Shown piece after piece: positions 5,756 to 8,034 of a stretch of 8,034 nt of DNA. The notes below the pieces were generated by a model. It saw only the letters and a program-made list of their open reading frames with translations, made no database searches and was not told the DNA's origin. Source of the DNA: an uncultured bacterium (GTDB lineage: Bacteria; Actinomycetota; Coriobacteriia; Coriobacteriales; Coriobacteriaceae); assembly GCA_905215115.1 (NCBI GenBank), contig CAJMOP010000091.1:1-8034 (forward strand). The letters are read 5' to 3'. Numbering within the stretch: the first letter of the stretch is position 1; each line of letters opens with the position of its first letter. Both the position numbers and the translations under genes were made by a program.

Positions 5756-6460
5756 ATGGCAATCAAGGTGTTCGCTGACGGTGCAAACCTCGAGGGCATG
5801 CTCGACATGTACGAGAACGGCAACGTTCAGGGTTTCACGACCAACCCGTCCCTTATGAAGAAGGGCGGCGTGACGGATTACCGCGCGTTTGCCAAGGAGG
5901 TCCTGGCCCACATCACCGATGTGTCCGTCTCGTTTGAGGTCTTTGCCGACGACGTCGAGACCATGGAGGTCGAGGCCCGCGAGATCGCTACCTGGGCCGA
6001 GAACGTCTACGTCAAGATTCCGTGCGTGACTACCAAGGGCGAGTCCACGGCCGAGTTGGTGCGCAAGCTTTCCGCCGACGGCATTAAGGTCAACGTCACC
6101 ACCATCTTTACGCCTGCGCAGGTCGACGAGATGGTCGACGCTGTCGACGCCGAGACGCCGTCCATCATCTCGCTCTTTGCCGGCCGTATCGCCGACACGG
6201 GTGTCGATCCCATTCCGTTTATGACGGAGTCGGTCAAGAAGGCCGCCGCCAAGCCCAACTGCGAGGTCCTGTGGGCGTCCACGCGCGAGCTTATCAACAT
6301 TTACCAGGCGGAAGGATGCGGTTGCCAGATCATCACGGTGCCCAACAACATCCTGGCCAAGCGTAAGAACATCGGCCGCGACCCGTACGAGGTCTCGCTC
6401 GATACCGTGCGCGGTTTCGCTAAGGATATCGCCTCGCTCGGCTTCCATATCCTGCCGTAA
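5756..6460 (+). CDS. Transaldolase / fructose-6-phosphate aldolase-like enzyme, copy 2
   Basis: This 234-residue paralogue of the enzyme at 2451-3161 differs at about 43 of 234 aligned positions by hand count (about 82% identity) with no internal gap. All presumed active-site elements are kept: D8, TTNPSL (28-33), Schiff-base lysine K87, the VNVTTIF strand, R144 in FAGRIADTG, and WASTRE (173-178). Substitutions are spread over the whole protein, so both copies look functional. AAAGGA (5741-5746) lies nine bases before the start at 5756; an in-frame ATG at 5732 has no such site. It follows the operon terminator and has its own regulatory region, so it is probably controlled separately. It uses C-ending codons more than copy 1. 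The last 19 coding bases before the TAA recur exactly at 6596-6614. Confidence 0.88.
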   Translation: MAIKVFADGANLEGMLDMYENGNVQGFTTNPSLMKKGGVTDYRAFAKEVLAHITDVSVSFEVFADDVETMEVEAREIATWAENVYVKIPCVTTKGESTAELVRKLSADGIKVNVTTIFTPAQVDEMVDAVDAETPSIISLFAGRIADTGVDPIPFMTESVKKAAAKPNCEVLWASTRELINIYQAEGCGCQIITVPNNILAKRKNIGRDPYEVSLDTVRGFAKDIASLGFHILP

Positions 6461-6614
6461 CGCGAACGCTGGCTACATCGCGGGTTGTTCGCCCCGGCCT
6501 TTCCTTTCCCTATCGCTCACGCGCTTCGCGAGGGTCGCGCTAGGCAAAGGAAAGGCCGGGGCTGCCGACACGAACTTGCCGGTAGGTTGGTGATAGGCTT
6601 CCATATCCTGCCGT
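6440..6614 (+). repeat. 19-bp direct repeat of the copy-2 transaldolase tail flanking 137 bp
   Basis: GGCTTCCATATCCTGCCGT ends the coding part of the second transaldolase (6440-6458, encoding GFHILP) and is repeated without a mismatch at 6596-6614. The 137 bases between the copies contain the 6491-6562 foldback. The arrangement resembles an insertion flanked by a duplicated target, but the repeat is long for that, and no transposase is present. Confidence 0.7.
6491..6562. repeat. Foldback with perfect 17-bp inverted repeats
   Basis: Positions 6491-6507 and 6546-6562 are perfect reverse complements (GCCCCGGCCTTTCCTTT and its complement). The 38-base interior can pair further through CCTA/TAGG (6509-6512 with 6541-6544) and a CGCG-CTT-CGCG tip (6520-6530). 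There is no T tract after it, so it is not a standard terminator. It may be a small non-autonomous repeat element. Confidence 0.65.
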
Positions 6615-6697
6615 GGACAAAGGTACCCCCGCCTGCGCCGTGCAAAATTGAGAGTATTCAGCAAGGTAAAGGCTTTTACCAGCTGGGTGAAGCATGG

Positions 6698-6755
6698 AAC
6701 AGCCCCCGTTTTGGCTCTGATGACGCTAAAACGGGGGCTGTTTCTTGCTTTTTCG
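6698..6755 (+). terminator. Intrinsic terminator downstream of the second transaldolase gene
   Basis: A perfect 15-bp stem (6698-6712 with 6728-6742) has a GCCCCC/GGGGGC core. It can extend three more pairs towards a 9-base loop, and a T-rich tail TTTCTTGCTTTTT follows. It reads in the plus direction and is the first T-tailed terminator after the second transaldolase gene, about 240 bases past its stop. Confidence 0.8.
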
Positions 6756-6794
6756 TCTCTGAGGGGCATCCGGAACGGTGGAATTTGCAGAATA

Positions 6795-6817
6795 CTCGCG
6801 ATTTTGCACGTCGCGAG
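6795..6817 (-). other. Hairpin just past the tex stop codon
   Basis: CTCGCGA (6795-6801) and TCGCGAG (6811-6817) form a perfect 7-bp stem with a 9-base loop, 24 bases past the end of tex on the minus strand. The bases after it on that strand are only modestly T-rich, so it is at best a weak tex terminator or an mRNA 3'-end stabiliser. It lies within the right arm of the long inverted repeat. Confidence 0.4.
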
Positions 6818-6840
6818 AGGGGGGACCCTTGCTTGGCGGT

Positions 6841-8034
6841 TTACTTCCCCTGCACCATGGTGAGGGAGATCTTCTTGCGGTCGCGATCGACCTTTTCAAC
6901 CCACACCTTGACCGTGTCACCGACGCGCACCACGTCGCTGGGGTGCTTGACGAAGCGGTTGGCCAGCTTGGAGATGTGCACGAGGCCGTCCTGGTGCACG
7001 CCCACGTCGACGAAGGCGCCAAAGTCGACGACGTTGCGCACCGTGCCCTTGAGTTCCATGCCGGGCTCCAGGTCGTCGATCGAAAGCGCCGAGCGGCTAA
7101 AGACTACCTCGGGCGCGTCGTCGCGCGGGTCGCGACCGGGCTTCTTGAGCTCGTTGACAATGTCGATGAGCGTCAGGGTGCCACAGTCCAGGTCGCTTGC
7201 CAGCGCCGAGATGCTGCCCAGGCGGCGCTCGATGTCGGGCACGCCGCCGCGGCTGAGCTCGCTTGCCGCAACGCCGGCGCGCTCCAGGACGGACGTGGCC
7301 ACCTCGTAGCTTTCGGGGTGGACGCTTGTCGCGTCGAGCGGGTTCTTGCCGCCGCTGATGCGCAAAAAGCCCGCGGCGTTGAGATACGCCTTGGGTCCCA
7401 GCTTGGGGACCTTCTTAAGCTGGCGGCGATCGGTAAAGGCGCCGTTTTCCTCGCGGTAGGCCACGATGTTTTTGGCCACGCTCGGCGTGATGCCCGATAC
7501 GTATCCCAGCAGGCTCGCGCTTGCGGTGTTTACATCGACGCCCACGCGGTTGACGACGTCCTCCACCACGTGGCCCAGGGTGCGCGAAAGCTCTGCCTGG
7601 TCAAGGTCATGCTGGTATTGGCCCACGCCGATGGACTGGGGCGGAATCTTGACGAGCTCTGCCAGCGGGTCCTGCAGGCGACGACCCAAGCTCATGGCGC
7701 CGCGCACGGTGACATCCAGATCGGGATACTCCTGGCTCGCGAGCTCGGAGGCGGAGTACACCGACGCGCCGGCCTCGTTGACGATGGTGTAGCGAAGGCT
7801 GGGTGCCTGCTCGGTAATGAACTCCGAGACGACTTCCTCGGTCTCGCGGCTGGCGGTGCCGTTGCCGATGACGATGGTGTTGACGCCGTCCTTCTTGACG
7901 AGGCGGGCGAGCTCGCGCTTGGTGCCGGCGACGTCGTGGCGCGGCTTGGTGGGATAGACCACGCCGTGGTCGAGTAGCTTGCCGGTCTCGTCCATGACGG
8001 CGACCTTGCAGCCGGTGCGGTAGCCCGGATCGAG
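6841..8034 (-). CDS. tex: Tex family RNA-binding transcription accessory protein, C-terminal part (partial)
   Basis: The 397 visible residues are the C-terminal half of Tex, a conserved cytoplasmic nucleic-acid-binding protein related to eukaryotic Spt6. In order they show the YqgF/RuvX-like nuclease-fold domain (LDPGYRTG at the window edge, IGNGTASRETE at about 56-66, NEAGASVYSASE at 86-97), the linker helices with IGVGQYQHDL (135-144), the helix-hairpin-helix region (LLGYVSGITPSVAKNIVAYRE to KVPKLGPKAYLNAAGFLRI, about 175-226), and a final S1 domain (about 325-395). The S1 domain has the typical GTVRNVVDFGAFVDVGVHQD run followed by GLVHISKL. The protein ends normally after the S1 domain. 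The ATG at 7995 is internal because the reading frame continues with family sequence to the right edge. No functional link to the PTS genes is evident. Confidence 0.95.
   Translation of the reverse strand, partial: LDPGYRTGCKVAVMDETGKLLDHGVVYPTKPRHDVAGTKRELARLVKKDGVNTIVIGNGTASRETEEVVSEFITEQAPSLRYTIVNEAGASVYSASELASQEYPDLDVTVRGAMSLGRRLQDPLAELVKIPPQSIGVGQYQHDLDQAELSRTLGHVVEDVVNRVGVDVNTASASLLGYVSGITPSVAKNIVAYREENGAFTDRRQLKKVPKLGPKAYLNAAGFLRISGGKNPLDATSVHPESYEVATSVLERAGVAASELSRGGVPDIERRLGSISALASDLDCGTLTLIDIVNELKKPGRDPRDDAPEVVFSRSALSIDDLEPGMELKGTVRNVVDFGAFVDVGVHQDGLVHISKLANRFVKHPSDVVRVGDTVKVWVEKVDRDRKKISLTMVQGK

Larger units (their letters stand above)
6619..6830. repeat. Long imperfect inverted repeat enclosing a terminator
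   Basis: Arms 6619-6664 and 6785-6830 match in inverted orientation at about 37 of 46 positions by hand count. The inner 26 bases (6639-6664 against 6785-6810) match at 23, including CGTGCAAAAT and GAGTATTC. They enclose a small GGTAAA-GGCT-TTTACC hairpin (6665-6680) and the terminator. The right arm ends ten bases from the tex stop codon. Unequal divergence of the arms argues that it is not a recent insertion. Confidence 0.6.

Noticed and set aside
6485..7309. 274-residue plus-strand frame starting in the repeat region after transaldolase copy 2
   Set aside because: It runs through a foldback, a duplicated gene tail, a terminator and the antisense of tex. It has no ribosome site and no coherent domain.
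6778..7977. 399-residue open frame antisense to tex
   Set aside because: Tex is unmistakable on the minus strand. The plus-strand frame stays open because of high-GC codon bias, and its sequence is low-complexity A, V, D and G.
1..8034. CRISPR array, tRNA or rRNA genes, or transposase genes
   Set aside because: No regularly spaced repeats, no tRNA-like cloverleaf or rRNA stretch, and no transposase-like protein were seen on either strand.

Overview
The window looks like chromosomal DNA of a high-GC Gram-positive gut actinobacterium. Gene content, codon use and the AAAGGA-type ribosome binding sites suggest the Coriobacteriia, most likely Collinsella or a close relative. This placement rests on protein resemblance and general familiarity, not on a search.

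Layout. Positions 1-361 (minus) hold the N-terminal THUMP part of an RlmL-type 23S rRNA methyltransferase that runs off the left edge. It is divergent from a HAD-superfamily (Cof-type) phosphatase gene (437-1264, plus), and both share a short promoter region. A strong bidirectional terminator (1266-1306) separates the HAD gene from a convergent DeoR-family regulator gene (1310-2101, minus). The regulator is divergent, across a 349-bp regulatory region, from a four-gene operon (2451-5431, plus): transaldolase/fructose-6-phosphate-aldolase-like protein, PTS IIA, PTS IIB and an ascorbate-type (UlaA/SgaT) PTS IIC. A clear intrinsic terminator (5489-5525) ends it. After a 230-bp regulatory stretch comes a second, closely related transaldolase-like gene (5756-6460, plus; about 82% identical to the first by hand count). 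The 380 bp after it are gene-free and rich in repeats. The window ends inside the 3' part of tex (6841-8034, minus), which runs off the right edge.

How the genes may work together. The DeoR protein is the obvious candidate regulator of the PTS operon and of itself: a TTTCG/CGAAA palindrome overlaps its own -10 box and related TTTCGAT half-sites lie before the operon. The IIA-IIB-IIC proteins would import and phosphorylate an unknown sugar or sugar acid, and the aldolase-like enzymes could then cleave or rearrange the phosphorylated product. The membrane component is ascorbate-like, but none of the UlaD/E/F/G ascorbate catabolic enzymes is present, so the substrate should not be assumed to be ascorbate.

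The most unusual DNA is at 6440-6830. The last 19 bases of coding sequence of the second transaldolase gene are repeated exactly downstream, on the far side of a foldback with perfect 17-bp arms. A second, longer imperfect inverted repeat follows and encloses the transcription terminator. A 12-base motif (CCGTTCACGGAA) is also shared by the upstream regions of the two transaldolase genes.
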